A stretch of 64,000 nucleotides of DNA from contig NC_134833.1 in assembly GCF_004210375.1 (NCBI RefSeq), positions 23,564,063-23,628,062 on the forward strand, given 5' to 3'. The translations under genes were made by a program, and so were the position numbers. The notes beneath the pieces were generated by a model. That model searched no databases. It was not told where the DNA came from and was given only the letters and a program-made list of their open reading frames with translations. The DNA comes from Tachypleus tridentatus. Its lineage: Eukaryota; Arthropoda; Merostomata; Xiphosura; Limulidae. Below are positions 11,933 to 23,797 of this stretch, piece after piece; within the stretch, counting starts at the first letter, position 1, and every line of letters starts with the position of its first letter.

Positions 11933-12714
11933 ATTAATAAACGTCTTGTAATTTGTAAATTTTATCAATCCATCTTCCTACTATCGAAATCAAGAAATCA
12001 GAGTTTTTGAAAAATTGTATATGAGTTTATCGCGCTATAAAAGTAGGTTAAAATATTAACAGAATTATAAGAATAGTGCTACAGTTCTTTAAAATGATTA
12101 GAAGCACGTCCCACAACACTACCGCAAAATCTTCTACTTCGGAAGTTTTGTGTTATCAAAAGAACGTATGTGTAATCAAATTTGACATACGTCAACTGCA
12201 CCATAAGTAACTGTTAAACCACTAGTTGTCTGAGGTAGCGTTAATGTATCATTGTCTTCATCAAAAACAGAAACTTATTTATAACAATATGAATAATGTT
12301 TGTGCTCTAAAATGTTCACAAACTGTTATTGCTGTAATGTTTCGTAAGTTGTGTAACATATTTTACTTTGAAAGTGAGAAGGTTATTATAAACTTCTGAA
12401 AGCCCAAGGTCAGTTTTTAGGAAGTTTTCTGAAGTATTGTGTCTTATTAGTCATACTACACAACGGTAAAAATAAGGCATATTTGAATGCTTTACAACGC
12501 TAATAACTTTGTGCTTAATTACAAATGTACAAAAACTTTAAAAACACTTTAAATAATATTTTAGTGGTATAGATTCAATTTTTTAAAGTATAAAGGTACT
12601 ATAATGGTTATTCTTTCGATATTCAATTTGTGTAATACAGACTAGAGTACACATATAAATTTGAAAACATGTAACACATAAAACATATACCGAAATTTTT
12701 TCGAGTGTGTGTGT

Positions 12715-12820
12715 TTTCTTATACCACATCGTGCTATCTACTGAGTCCACGGAGGGGATATCAAACCCTTGATTTTCGGGTTGTAAATCCTTAGACTTAC
12801 CGCTGTACCTGCGGGGCACC
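12715..12820 (-). mobile_element. SINE family B, reverse
   Basis: Reads GTGTTTTCTTATACCACATC, then ATTTTCGGGTTGTAAATCC and TTACCGCTGTACCTGCGGGG. Confidence 0.85.
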
Positions 12821-12871
12821 TTTTTTGATTTATTGTCGTATAAATGTTACACGTGTGACTTCTGTTAATAA

Positions 12872-13040
12872 AAGTGGCCGTCCCTAATTTAGCAGTGTAA
12901 GACTAAAGGGAAGACAGCTAGTCAACCATTACATTAAGTGATAAATCAAAAAGGCAAGCATGTTTGGTGCGACGGGGATTCGAATCCGTGGCCCTCAGAT
13001 TAGAAGTCACACGCCTTAACCCACTTGGCTATGCCAGGCC
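12872..13040 (-). mobile_element. SINE family A, reverse, internally deleted
   Basis: Head GGGGATTCGAATCCGTGGCC and TGGCTATGCCAGGCC intact; about 70 bp missing from the middle of the body. Confidence 0.88.
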
Positions 13041-13120
13041 GATACTATTATTACATCTACCATTATTAGATGGATTGATGTGAATAGCAAATAGTCACAA
13101 AATTACAGGAAGAGGATGGT

Positions 13121-13272
13121 TTGTTTGTTTTGAGGGCTATCTGCTCTAGATGTCTCTAATTTAGCAGTGTAAGACCAGAGGGAAGGCAGTTAGTCATCAC
13201 AACTCAGCGCCAACTTTAGGTCTACTCTTTTACCTGCGAATGATGGGATTGACCGTCACATTATAAGAATCC
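13121..13272 (-). mobile_element. SINE family A, reverse, tail and body only
   Basis: Tail to AGTGTAAGACCAGAGGGAAG and GGGATTGACCGTCACATTAT; tRNA-like head absent. Confidence 0.82.
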
Positions 13273-14462
13273 TTAGATGCTTGTTAGTGCTGTTTTGTAA
13301 ACTGATTATTTGACACAATTAATTCCTTACATAAACTACTGGAAAACAAACACGTTTTGGCGAACTGTTCATTGTGGATAGAATTTCAATAAGTTGAAAA
13401 GTAATTTATTAAACCTCCTGGTTACTATAAAAATCTCTTGAAGATTCACTTATGTGTTTTTTAAAGTTGTAGTTCCAGATGTGCAACGGCGGATTTAATG
13501 TTGTGTGGGCCCAGGAGCTAATAATTTTTGTGGGGCCTACATCCCATGTAATTTTATATAGAATAAAATTATCAATGGCCCCCATTAAGACCATTAAGTC
13601 GTTACTTAAATACGCCACTGCAGTTATTACTTATGTGCTCCCGTAATCATAGGTTTTGAGCTTCTTACATACTCTGTGCGTCCCCCCTAGAGTATTTATT
13701 GAGCTGTTGCTATTTGAAATGGCTGTCCACTTGCAAAGTTGGCCTTACGATATTCACAAACATAAAGCTTTGATATTTGACCACTGTGTTCTAAATCTCT
13801 TCTTCTCAAACAGAAAAAATGTTTCCTATTGGTTCTTTTCGATCCGAAAATTCTCCCAGTCTGCTTTGTCCTTTGCATTTCAGTACTCTTGTACTATGAA
13901 CTTTCTTTTAACCTCTTCAAACGATAACATGTCTTTTCTTTCTCAGTATGTTCATGCAAACTTTAGGCCTCGATTCTAGCGAGTTATTTGCAATTTTAGG
14001 TTTCAAGCTAAATGTACATGTTTTTGTTATAATTGCTAAGATATCAAAACACTTGAAAAATGTATCAGTTATTAAAACTATGCAAAGGAGCAAAATTCAC
14101 CTGTGCTGATTACCTTTACTCAACATTGTAATTTTGAAAGGATTTACATCTGACAAAGTTTTATATGATAAACTATAAGAAGTTCAGTTGAAATATTTCA
14201 CGTGTTAAGTGACGAGTGGTATAAACTTTATTAATTATTTAAAAAAAATAGAAGATCGATTACATTTGATCTTCATGATTGTTGATCAAGTTTACAGTTT
14301 CTCTGTTAGAGCCGTGTAGAGTCTAACCGTTCCGAAATAATGTTTTTAGCATTTTCTGAGCCAGAATCACGAGGATAGGAAAGGGATAGGCATATAGGGC
14401 ACGTACAAGCTTATCAAGATGAACAGTGTGGAAACACCTACAGTGTTTCTTGTATCGTTTTT

Positions 14463-14732
14463 TTGTTTGTTTGTTTTTTTAATTCCGCACAAAACTACTC
14501 GAGAGCTATCTGCGCTAGTCGCCCTAATTTAGCAGCGTAAGACTAGAGGGAAGGCAGCTAGTCATCACCACCCACCGCCAACTCTTGAGCTACTCTTTTA
14601 CCAATGAATAGTGGGATTGACTGTCACATTAAAACGTCCCTACGGCTGAAAGGGCGAGCATGTTTGGCGCGACAGGGCTTTGAACACGCGACCCTCGGAT
14701 TAGGAATTGAACGCCTTAACACGCTTGGCCAT
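14463..14732 (-). mobile_element. SINE family A, reverse, full length
   Basis: GCGCTAGTCGCCC, ATAGTGGGATTGACTGTCAC, GGGCGAGCATGTTTGGCGC and head CTTGGCC in order. Confidence 0.93.
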
Positions 14733-14970
14733 TTAGTCATGAAGTAAATATAATGCTATCCACAAATTATACATGTGTATTTAGAGGGGTTAAAGTACTT
14801 ATGAGATAGTAACATTTATTTATTTTTTATTATTATGGTTGTGTTTACCGTTTCCTTCTATTGTTAAGTTTATCTATGAATTTGTAGTTGCATTCAAGCC
14901 ATAACTCACCTTCTAGGTAATCATTTGTGTTATAAGTATGTAATGAAATTGACAACAGCTTCTCTAGCGC

Positions 14971-15096
14971 TCCCCCCCCCCGCTTGTAGAGCGGTAAGTC
15001 TATGGATTTACAATGCTAAAATGAGGGGCTCGTTCCCCTCGGCTTGTTCAGCAGATAGCCCGATGTGGCTTTGCTATAAAACACATACACACACAC
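14971..15096 (+). mobile_element. SINE family B, forward, flanked by GCTTCTCTAGC
   Basis: CGCTTGTAGAGCGGTAAGTC head, GCAGATAGCCCGATGTGGCT tail ending in an ACACAC run. Target duplication GCTTCTCTAGC at 14958-14968 and 15097-15107. Confidence 0.92.
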
Positions 15097-15106
15097 GCTT
15101 CTCTAG

Positions 15107-15377
15107 CTGGCCTAGCATGACCAGATGGTTAGAAGCGCACGACTCGCAATCTCCGGGGCGCGGATTCGAACCCTTCTCCTAACCAAACATGCTCGTCCTT
15201 TCAGTCGTTATAATGTGACGGTCAAACACACCATTCATTGGTAAAAAAAAAGTGGCTGAAAGTTTGCGGTGGGTGGTGATGACTAGCTGCCTTCCCTCTC
15301 GTCTTACACTGCTAAATTAGGGACTGTCAGCGCAAATCGCCCTCGTGTAACTTTGCGCGAAATAAAAAAGAAACCAA
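15107..15377 (+). mobile_element. SINE family A, forward, abutting the preceding B copy
   Basis: Head TAGCATGACCAGATGGTTAG, tail GCGCGAAATAAAAAAG; followed by another copy of TTCTCTAG at 15378-15385. Confidence 0.92.
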
Positions 15378-15920
15378 TTCTCTAGAAATGACGTACAGAT
15401 ACTATTAACGTAACATAATAGTATGTAAACTTATGATGACATGAAGATGTACTCTCGTGACCAACTCTAAGAATAAATACCCTACCAGAAGCTACACTGA
15501 GAGAGAGTCACGAGATAATTAATGAATGGCATAGTTATTACTGTTTGACATCCAAAATTGAAAGATTTTGTTTGGATATTGTATTTTGTTTAGGAGTTCT
15601 GTTTTCTTTCTTCCTGTTTTTTTTTTTTTTTTTTTTTTTCACTTCTGATTTCATTATTGTTCAACACATTTAATAAATAAATGCCTGGTGAGTACTTCTC
15701 ACCAATAATGATAAATTGTTTTTTTGCTAATTATTATTATTGATGTCAACTCTTGGCCATATATATATTTACTAAATGTGTTAAATTTACTACTAAGTAT
15801 TGTCATTGTGTATGAATTGTGTTTTGTTGTTGTAGAACCTTCATTTCTGTGGCGTCTTTATATCAGACTATTATATACTTATCTTCTTATACAAAGAACG
15901 TGATTTCTTTTGTTTGTTTT

Positions 15921-16030
15921 TGTTTCAAGGTGAGCACAAAGCACTATCTGTGATCTACCCACCACAGGTATCGAAACCTGGATTTTAGCGTTGTACGTCC
16001 GCAGACACGCCGCTGTGCCACTGGGGGGGC
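15921..16030 (-). mobile_element. SINE family C, reverse
   Basis: GTGAGCACAAAGC tail, CACAGGTATCGAAACCTGG, GCTGTGCCACTGGGGGGGC head. Confidence 0.87.
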
Positions 16031-16649
16031 GTGTGATTTAAATATATATATATAATCAGACGATTGGCTCAGGGATTGCGTCAAAACTGTTGATTTTAAA
16101 ACTTTTTTGCACAATTATATTCTCCCAAACAGCAAAACAATATAACTGATAATGTAATCAATAAGTTAGTTCATTGTTATCTTTAATTATAACAATCGAT
16201 CGTAAAAAAAAAAAAAAAAAGACAATGGACGGTTTCAATATTTCTGAAAGCCACAATTATCATTTTCTGGTCTTCATACACAAAATTATAAAGCAATTGT
16301 TCCAATTAGTTTTAGCTGAAATGAAGTCTTACTTTAACTTGTATTTGCGTTGATTCTGTTTCATATCCCGGTTTCTTTTCAATATCTTTAGTAAGGATAA
16401 TTTTTAAAGTTGAGTTAAATTACAAAGGTGCATTTGCACCTGATTTTGTCTCTCTAGGTAGCTCCCGCCGACTTATGCAATTAAACTTCGGGATTCTGTT
16501 TATGTTGTAAATATATATATCTTATATTGTTTGTTTGGAATAATACAAACAACAGTATCCCCTTTCAAAATTTTTCAATGTAATCCCATTGTTGGATGAA
16601 ATGAAGGAAGTGTGATCTCATTATATGAAATGCGTGACGTTAAAAAAAC

Positions 16650-16920
16650 ATTTCTGAGTGGTTAAGGCACTCTACTCGTAATCCGAGGGTCGCGGGTTCG
16701 AATCTCCGTCACACCAAACATGCTCGCCCTTTCAGTCGTAGGGGCGTTATAATGTAACCGTCAATCCCATTATTCGTTGGTAATGGAGTAGCCCAAGAGT
16801 TGGCCGTGGGTAGTGATGGCTAGCTGCCTTCTCTCTGTTCTTATACTGCTAAATTAGGAATGGCTAGCGCAGATAGCCCTTGTGTAGCTTTGCGCGAAAT
16901 TCAAAACAAACCAAACCAAA
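16650..16920 (+). mobile_element. SINE family A, forward, full length
   Basis: Head with GGTTAAGGCAC and GGGTTCGAATCTCC; tail GCGCGAAATTCAAAAC. Flanks share CATTTCT. Confidence 0.93.
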
Positions 16921-17141
16921 ACCATTTCTAGGTAATATAAAAAAAATCTTTTGTAAAAAACACTTGGATGTGTGAGCCTTCTGTAAAAGTAACGAACAAA
17001 AGCGACTTTTTTAATGTATGTGAAGTATTATACGTTGTAAGATAGCTTTTTATGTTTGTTTATTGTTAAGCATAAACCTAAATATTGGACTGTCCTGGCG
17101 GTGCCTATCACTATGATCGATCTTCGAATTTTAGAGTATTG

Positions 17142-17308
17142 TTTGTCTGTTTGTTTTTTAATTTCGCGCAAAGCTACAAAGGTTATCTGCAATAGCCGTC
17201 CCTCATTTAGCAGTGTAAGATAGAGGGAAGGCAGTTAGTCATCACTTACCACCGCCAACTCTTGGGCTACTCTTTTACCAATGAATAGTGGGATTGATCG
17301 TCACATTG
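17142..17308 (-). mobile_element. SINE family A, reverse, head missing
   Basis: TTTCGCGCAAAGCTAC tail through AGTGGGATTGATCGTCACAT; ends before the head. Confidence 0.88.
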
Positions 17309-18051
17309 CTCCAGTGGAAACTATTGCGATATAAGAATATTATAACTTTACCATGTTACCACCTACAGGGTTATCTTCCTTGCTTAAGACTGAAACTTAT
17401 GATGATCTAAATTAGTTTTACTTTGTCTATGAATGTTCTTTACATGATGCAACACACTTCATCCCCTGTAGTTTTTCATAGGAGGCTTTCTAAGCCTCCC
17501 ATGATGTAAAACAGATCTGTTTTATCCACAAATGCTTTTCACAGAACACAGTATGTTTTTACATTTATTTTTTATTAAGTCCTCTTCATCACTTTATAGT
17601 TACCATTCGTAATGATATTTATTAGATAGTTTAGAGTTTGGCGAATTTTTCATTAATTATCAAAGTTCCTAAGCTTTCCAAACCTTTCATCCCTGTTAGT
17701 AATTGATTAATTTTTCTTATTGCCTTAATTTGTTTATGTCGTCATTTATAGTTCATTTTATCGTGTTTTCAAATCCATCGATAATTTGTCACTGTTCTAA
17801 TTTAACTGTGGTGGTTACTAATATAGATATATTGCAATTTTTTTAATCGGTATCGCAATAATTCGTTTACTTTTGACGAGTTTTTGTTAATAAAGCACGA
17901 GATACAAGAAACTCTTTTCAAATTATTTATCAAGATCACCGAGTTTGGATAAACCAAATTTAAAAGACATTTGTAATCGATATGATTTGGTTACGTTTAA
18001 TCAAAATTTCTTTATCATGAGATAGAAAATATCTAGTGTATCCTGTAACAA

Positions 18052-18183
18052 TTGTCCCTCAGTGGGTTAGCGTTAAATTTGTGGATTTATGTCGCTAAAA
18101 TTCAAGGTGTACTTATTTGTGGTGACCAGAGTACAGATAGCCTATTGTGTAGCTTTGTGCTAAATCAAAACACACACACACAT
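18052..18183 (+). mobile_element. SINE family C-like, forward, with CA tail
   Basis: CCTCAGTGGGTTAGCG head, GTACAGATAGCC and TGTGTAGCTTTGTGCTAAAT tail, closing in a CA run. Confidence 0.82.
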
Positions 18184-18275
18184 AATACAAATAATAAATT
18201 AAGGTCAGTTAGTTTAGATAAAAAGAAGCGTAAAAATAATTGTCAATACAGATACATACGCAGTTTACTTACAGA

Positions 18276-18470
18276 GCCTGGCATCCACAGGTGGTTAGGG
18301 CCCTCGACTCCCAATGTCAGGGTCGCGGGTTCAAATCCACATTTCACCAAACATACTCGCTCGGAGGACTTCGTAGTTTGAGGGTCAATCCTTTGTTAAA
18401 GAACAGCTCACTGCTAAATTAGTGACAATCAGCGCAGATAGCCCTCGTGTAGCTTTGCGCGAAATTCAAA
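18276..18470 (+). mobile_element. SINE family A, forward, internally deleted
   Basis: Head GGTCGCGGGTTCAAATCC; tail GCGCAGATAGCCCTCGTGTA; central body reduced. Confidence 0.88.
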
Positions 18471-18559
18471 AGTTTTTTAGCTTACTTTTGGTCAAACATT
18501 CATCGTGATAAGGCACAAGACATCTACGAAATTTCTATACAAATTATTTTAAATCAAGG

Positions 18560-18680
18560 CTGTGTGTGTTTTTCGTATAGCAAAGCCACAAAGGGCTATC
18601 TGCTCAGCCCACCGAGCGGAATCGAACCGCTGATTTTAGCGTTGTAAATCCGGAGACATACCGCTGTACTAGCGGGGGGC
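18560..18680 (-). mobile_element. SINE family B, reverse, perfect target duplication
   Basis: ATCGAACCGCTGATTTTAGC and CGCTGTACTAGCGGGGGGC. Flanked by TAAATCAAGG at 18550-18559 and 18681-18690. Confidence 0.93.
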
Positions 18681-18939
18681 TAAATCAAGGATACTCTAAA
18701 CAGAATAATTTAAAGTATCAGAAACAGAAAACTGTTGTACTGCTGCATGGGGGTCAAAAGCTAAAATATGTTTTTATGGGGACAAAACTCGGAATTCCGT
18801 TTCGCAAAATTTTCTGTTAACAGTGTTAAAAAACTCTGTTAATCATGGTAATAAAGACGGAAAAAATAGATGTTTTTCGCCATTAAAGAAAGAGTATCTG
18901 TACTCGATTCTTTGTACTGCTGAAAAGGTGTATATGACA

Positions 18940-19171
18940 GGTTGGTTGGATTTGATTTTCGCGCAAAACTATCCGAGGACTACTTGCGCTAGCCGTCCCT
19001 AAAGAGGGAAGGCAGCTAGTCATCACTACCCACCAACAATAGTAGGGTTGACCGTCACATTATAGCACCCCCATAGCTGAAAGGGCGAGCATGTTTGGTG
19101 TGACAGGGATTCGAACCCGCGACTCTCAGAATACGAGTCGAGTACCTTAACTACCTGTCCATGCCGGCCCG
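18940..19171 (-). mobile_element. SINE family A, reverse, short internal deletion
   Basis: TTTTCGCGCAAAACTATCC tail, GGCGAGCATGTTTGGTGTGA, head CCATGCCGGCCC. Flanks share ATATGAC. Confidence 0.9.
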
Positions 19172-19186
19172 CATATGACGTACTTC

Positions 19187-19275
19187 GTTGTTGTTGTTTA
19201 GTCTGGAGCCAAACAATGGGCTATCCGCGTCGTTCCAACCGTGGAAATCAAATCCGACTTTTAACATCATAAGCT
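19187..19275 (-). mobile_element. SINE family C fragment, reverse, worn
   Basis: CAATGGGCTATCCGCG followed by CGTGGAAATCAAATCCGACT; head lost. Confidence 0.5.
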
Positions 19276-19821
19276 CTTCTAGCTTATAGCTGAGTCATAG
19301 TTTATAAGTACTTGTGCTAAAAGTATATTTCCTAATAACAAAATTTAATAGCTGAAGTTTGTTGTTTATATTTAGTTTCTTTGTTGTAGGGGAATTACTG
19401 TTGATTCAATTTTTAACGTTTCAGTGAATATCAGATTGTTTGTCACCACTTCCTACACTCTGTTAAGCACGACCTGAACAGAAAGACGAATTAATAGTAA
19501 ATTATACGTTTCAAATTGCAATTATATACGTCGAGTCCAAGCATTTCAACTGGAACCTCAGTCATCAGCGATGCGGTGTCTTGACAGAAATTACAAATAT
19601 TATTTTCTATAATATTCTGGAATAGATAGCATTCTTAATTACATCTGTCATCATTCATATGGTCATCAAACTAAATTAGCTTGAAAATAACCACGTTCAT
19701 TGTTACTATAGAGCCATAATAGAGGCACCGTTAGAAACTTAACGTTTGAGTATGCAGAACCTGGATGATTCAATACTTTGTATACATGGGTTCACATTTC
19801 ATTTATTGGAAATGATGTAGA

Positions 19822-20094
19822 CCCGGCATGGCCATATGGTTAGGGCACACGACTCGTAGTCTGAGAGTCGTAGGTTCGAATCCCTATCACACCAAACACG
19901 CTCGCCCTTTCAGCCGTGGGAGCGTTATAATATTACGGTCAACCCCGCTATTCGTTGGTAAAAGAGTAGCCCAAGAGTTGGTGGTAGATGGTGATGATTA
20001 GCTGCCTTCCCTCTAGTCTTACACTGCTAAATTAGGTACGACTAGCGCAGATAGCTCTTGTGATGCTTTGCGCGAGATTCAAAACAAACAAACC
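19822..20094 (+). mobile_element. SINE family A, forward, full length
   Basis: CCCGGCATGGCCATATGG, GGTTCGAATCCCTATCACAC, tail GCGCGAGATTCAAAACAAAC. Confidence 0.95.
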
Positions 20095-20468
20095 AATGGT
20101 ATATCTTGTAATCAATTATATAAAGATAACATTTGTATTTATGACTAGCTGGAATATATATATCTAGCCATAGCTACTTAGGTGTATTCACGTGATCTAC
20201 GTCAAATGCTATCACGAAAACAGTTAAAACCAAGCACTGTAATAGGCTATCGCTGCCATTTTTATTCAGAATTAGCTGTGTAAGTTGAATTACTTCTTTT
20301 TAAAGCAGACCCCTGCCACATTTCCTGGATAATTAATGGTTCGAAAGATGTAGGAAGTCGAAACTTAAAACAAATAACTAAGTAATTTAACAAATACGAA
20401 TGAAAATTATGATTTCGAGGTGTCTCGGTTTATTCGGCCTCAAGAAACAGCGTGAAATTATAATTTTT

Positions 20469-20740
20469 GTGGGCCCGGCATGGACTGGTGGATTAGAGCG
20501 TTCGACTCGTCATCTGAGAGTCGCGGGTTTGAATACCCGTCGCACCAAACATGCTCGCCCTTTCAGCTGTGGAGACGTTATGATGTGACGCTTAATCCCA
20601 CTATTCGTTGGTGAAAGAGTAGCCCAAGACTTGACGTTGGGTGATGATGACTAGCTGTCTTTGCCCTAGTCTAAAACTGAATTAGGGACGGCTAGCGCAG
20701 ATAGCCCTCGAGTAGCTTTGCGCGAAATTAAAACAACAAA
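20469..20740 (+). mobile_element. SINE family A, forward, with target duplication
   Basis: GGGCCCGGCATGG head to GCGCGAAATTAAAACAAC tail; ATAATTTTT at 20460-20468 and 20741-20749. Confidence 0.95.
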
Positions 20741-21017
20741 ATAATTTTTATTTAGAGGAATATAGTTATTTATTGATTAATTTAAACTGATAAATTTGCT
20801 GTGACGTCAGTGTCTCGAATGATGCACCAAAAGTGATATTAGATATTGTCAGGTATGACTGTTTTTAGTGCTTACAAAAAAACAAGAAGTGTCGGGCCGT
20901 CTTATTGTCGAGGGCTTGCAGACTACAAAAAATCATTCTGACCTCTATTGAGCATTTTCTCAACTATTTATGTCAAAAATGTAAAGTGTATTATTAATGT
21001 TATTACGCGTTTGTTTG

Positions 21018-21151
21018 GCCCCCCAGTGGCTCGGCGGTATGTCTTCGGACTTACAACGCTAAAACGCGGGTTTCGATACCCGTAGTGGACAGAGCACAGA
21101 TAGCCCATTGTGTAGCTTGCTTTGTGCTTAATTCAAAACAACAACAACAAC
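21018..21151 (+). mobile_element. SINE family C, forward, 12-bp target duplication
   Basis: CCCCCAGTGGCTCGGCGGTA head, GGTTTCGATACCCG B box, tail TGTGCTTAATTCAAAAC. CGCGTTTGTTTG at 21006-21017 and 21152-21163. Confidence 0.94.
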
Positions 21152-21163
21152 CGCGTTTGTTTG

Positions 21164-21272
21164 ATTTTTCAGGGCAACGATATTCAGTGGACTGTCTGAG
21201 TTCTGTCCACAGCGGGGAGTCAAACTCCGGATCTTAGAATTGTAAGTCCATAAGCTTACCGACTCTGCTTGG
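21164..21272 (-). mobile_element. SINE family C, reverse, worn
   Basis: CTGTCCACAGCGGGGAGTCA, CTTAGAATTGTAAGTCC. Confidence 0.6.
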
Positions 21273-21365
21273 AAACAGATGTCAGTTCTACTCTCAACCC
21301 AAGCTATGATTATACTTTCATTAACTTTCTCGTCGAGATGCTTTCTATTTGAAATATTCTGGGAT

Positions 21366-21428
21366 TGATTCCCGCGGCGGAAGCAACTCAAGTAGCCCAT
21401 TGTGTAGCTTTCTATTAAAACAAAAATA
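21366..21428 (+). mobile_element. SINE family C tail fragment, forward
   Basis: GATTCCCGCGGCGG, then GTAGCCCATTGTGTAGCTTT; upstream part lost. Confidence 0.5.
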
Positions 21429-21509
21429 TTTATCGGAAGTTGGGAACTAAAAAAAAGAAGACATATCAGTTTTATTTAACAAATATTTACAAATAACATT
21501 TGATGATTG

Positions 21510-21778
21510 TTTCTGAATTTCACGCAAAGCTACACAAGGGTTATCTGCGTTAGCCGACCCTAATTTCGCAGTGTAAGACTAGAGAGAAGGCAACTAGTCA
21601 TCACCACCCACCGCCAACTCTTGGGCTATACTTTTACCAACGAATAGTGGGATTGACTGTTACAATATAACGCCCCCATGTCTGAAAGGGCCAGCATGTT
21701 TGGTGCAACGAGGATCGAACCGGCGACCCTCAGATTACGAGTCGAACGCTTTAACCCACCTGGTCATGCCGGGTCACA
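21510..21778 (-). mobile_element. SINE family A, reverse, full length
   Basis: AATTTCACGCAAAGCTAC tail, GAATAGTGGGATTGACTG, head GTCATGCCGGGTC. Confidence 0.94.
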
Positions 21779-21800
21779 CTTGATAATGACTAAATGATGA

Positions 21801-21906
21801 TCCTCAGTGAAACAATGGTAACTTTACGGACTTAAAACGCTAAATCCAGGGTTTGATTCTCGCGACGGACATAGAAGATAGTGCATTGTGACTTTGCTCT
21901 AAAACA
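21801..21906 (+). mobile_element. SINE family C, forward, worn
   Basis: CGGACTTAAAACGCTAAATC, GGGTTTGATTCTCG, tail ending GACTTTGCTCTAAAAC. It meets an opposite-strand copy. Confidence 0.65.
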
Positions 21907-21981
21907 AAGATAAGCGCAAAGATATCGAAACCCGGTTTCTAGCGGTGTGAGTTCGCAAACGTACCACTCTGCCACTGGGAT
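21907..21981 (-). mobile_element. SINE family C fragment, reverse
   Basis: GATATCGAAACCCGGTTTCT, GTACCACTCTGCCACTGGGA; tail replaced by the neighbouring forward copy. G-rich GGGTGGGGT run follows. Confidence 0.65.
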
Positions 21982-22604
21982 GGGTGGGGTAGGGTGGGGT
22001 GGGGGCAAACAAATCGTTGACGATGAAGAACCCATCTGTATCAATTATATAGTATAAATGGTTGATATGGGTGTTAGATCTTTTATTTAAAACAAATAAC
22101 AACGTTTTAACTTCTTCAGGTCATCATCAGGCTAATTACTTTAAAAAAAAAAACACATTGTTAATGCCTGTATTTAACTTCTCTATTATAAATATGTATA
22201 AAACGAACATTAAGTTATGTTTCTTTTCGTTTATTCGCGGAAAGTTTCTCAAAGGTGCGTTAACAACTGCCCGTATTTTTAAATTGATATACTAGAAAGA
22301 AGACGACTAGACAACAGAACAGGCGCCAAGCCTTGGACTACTTTTTGCCTACTTAATAGTGAAAACTGACAGTCACATTTATAATATACCCAAGACCCCA
22401 AAGTGTAAAGCGGGATGTTTTTTTGGTTTTCTTTGACTGTAATGGGACCCGAATGTTTTACTTGCAGATAGATGGTTCGGATACAATAACTATTTGACAA
22501 CATTCGTTCCATTAGATAAAGAAATCGTGGAGAGATAAATAAAATAAAATGAAGTAACATGAGAAATAATCACAATAATTCGACATAAAACGTTTCAGCT
22601 ACAG

Positions 22605-22870
22605 AGGACTGGCATGATGACGTAGTTAGAGGGCGCTCGACTCGTAATCTGTAGATTGCGAATTCGAATATCCGTTTTACCAAACGAGCCCGTCCTTTTA
22701 ACCATGGGGGCAATATTATGTGACGGTCAATCCCACTATTTGCTAGTAAACTAGTGAAGCCCAAGAATTGCCGGTGGGTGGTGATGACTAACTGTCTTCT
22801 CTCTCGTCTTTCACGGCCAAATTAAGGGCACTTAGCGCACATAGCCTTGCGCGAAATTCAAAACAAATCA
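22605..22870 (+). mobile_element. SINE family A, forward, worn
   Basis: ACTGGCATGATGACG head, CGAGCCCGTCC, GACGGTCAATCCCACTATTT, tail GCGCGAAATTCAAAACAAAT. Confidence 0.9.
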
Positions 22871-23028
22871 AATTTAGACGATTAAACTACACATTTCTCC
22901 TTTTGTATACATTTTAAGTATTAAAATTATCATAATATGTAAGTAATCTTTTAGAGGTTAATGAATTATGTTATCCTCATTATACACATATTAAAAACTA
23001 TACTATTATCTATAGTACTATTTTACCT

Positions 23029-23151
23029 CCCTCATCAGTGGCACAGCAGTATGGTTGCGGACTTACAATGTTAAAATCCGGGTTTCGATACTCGTGGTGG
23101 ACAGAGCACAGATATCCTTTTGTGTAGATTCGTGTTTAATAACAAAACAAT
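23029..23151 (+). mobile_element. SINE family C, forward
   Basis: CATCAGTGGCACAGCAGTAT head, GGGTTTCGATACTCGTGG, tail with GTGTAGATTCGTG. Confidence 0.88.
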
Positions 23152-23162
23152 AAACAACTTTT

Positions 23163-23284
23163 GCCTTCCAGTGGCGCAGCGGCACGCCTGTGGAATTACA
23201 CCGCTAAAACCCGGGTTTCGATTCCCGTGATGGGCAGAGCACAGATATCTCTTTGTGTAGCTTTGTGCTTAAATCTAAACAAAC
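23163..23284 (+). mobile_element. SINE family C, forward, tandem with previous
   Basis: CCTTCCAGTGGCGCAGCGGC head, GGGTTTCGATTCCCGTG, tail GTGTAGCTTTGTGCTTAAAT. Two same-strand C copies lie 11 bp apart. Confidence 0.9.
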
Positions 23285-23470
23285 GTACTAATTCATGTAA
23301 AATGCGACGAAAAAAGAAAGAAAAACATAAACACCTGCTCGTGACAACTACGGTTATTATAACTCTTGTAATATTAACTTCATTTAACTATCCGTTTTAA
23401 GTTGTGCATTTTGTGTTTCACAGACCTACACAAAGGGTTGCTTATGCTTAGCTAACTTTAATTTTGATTT

Positions 23471-23596
23471 TGTTTGTTTGAAGTTAAGCACAAAGCTACA
23501 CAATTGTTTATTTGTGTTTTTCCCACGACGATATCAAAACCCGGTTTCGAGCATTACAAGTCCAGAGACATACCGCTGGGCCACTGGGGTGGGGGC
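23471..23596 (-). mobile_element. SINE family C, reverse
   Basis: GAAGTTAAGCACAAAGCTAC tail, CAAAACCCGGTTTCGAGC, CCGCTGGGCCACTGGGGTGG head. Confidence 0.88.
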
Positions 23597-23797
23597 TTGA
23601 ACTTCGGAGTGAAGAGTGGAATTTATCCGTTGCTTTAACGCACCTACAAGCCCAGAGGGTAAATTGCGTGTTTTGTTTTTTTTCAGCAACTGACAACGAA
23701 CAATAAATCCTCTGATTTATAGTTCGTTCACACTAATCATCAGTCCCAAAATAGAAGTTTTGAAGTGATAGTTAATGGTCCAATTGCTTTCATTGTG

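Noticed and set aside
13409-13979. Overlapping frames on both strands that look faintly transposon-like
   Set aside because: Composition hints at a decayed transposon gene, but stops and shifts are too many and no motif is certain.
17481-17499. Hairpin GGAGGCTT-TCT-AAGCCTCC as a terminator
   Set aside because: Perfect but isolated 8-bp stem in intergenic eukaryotic DNA; rho-independent termination does not apply.
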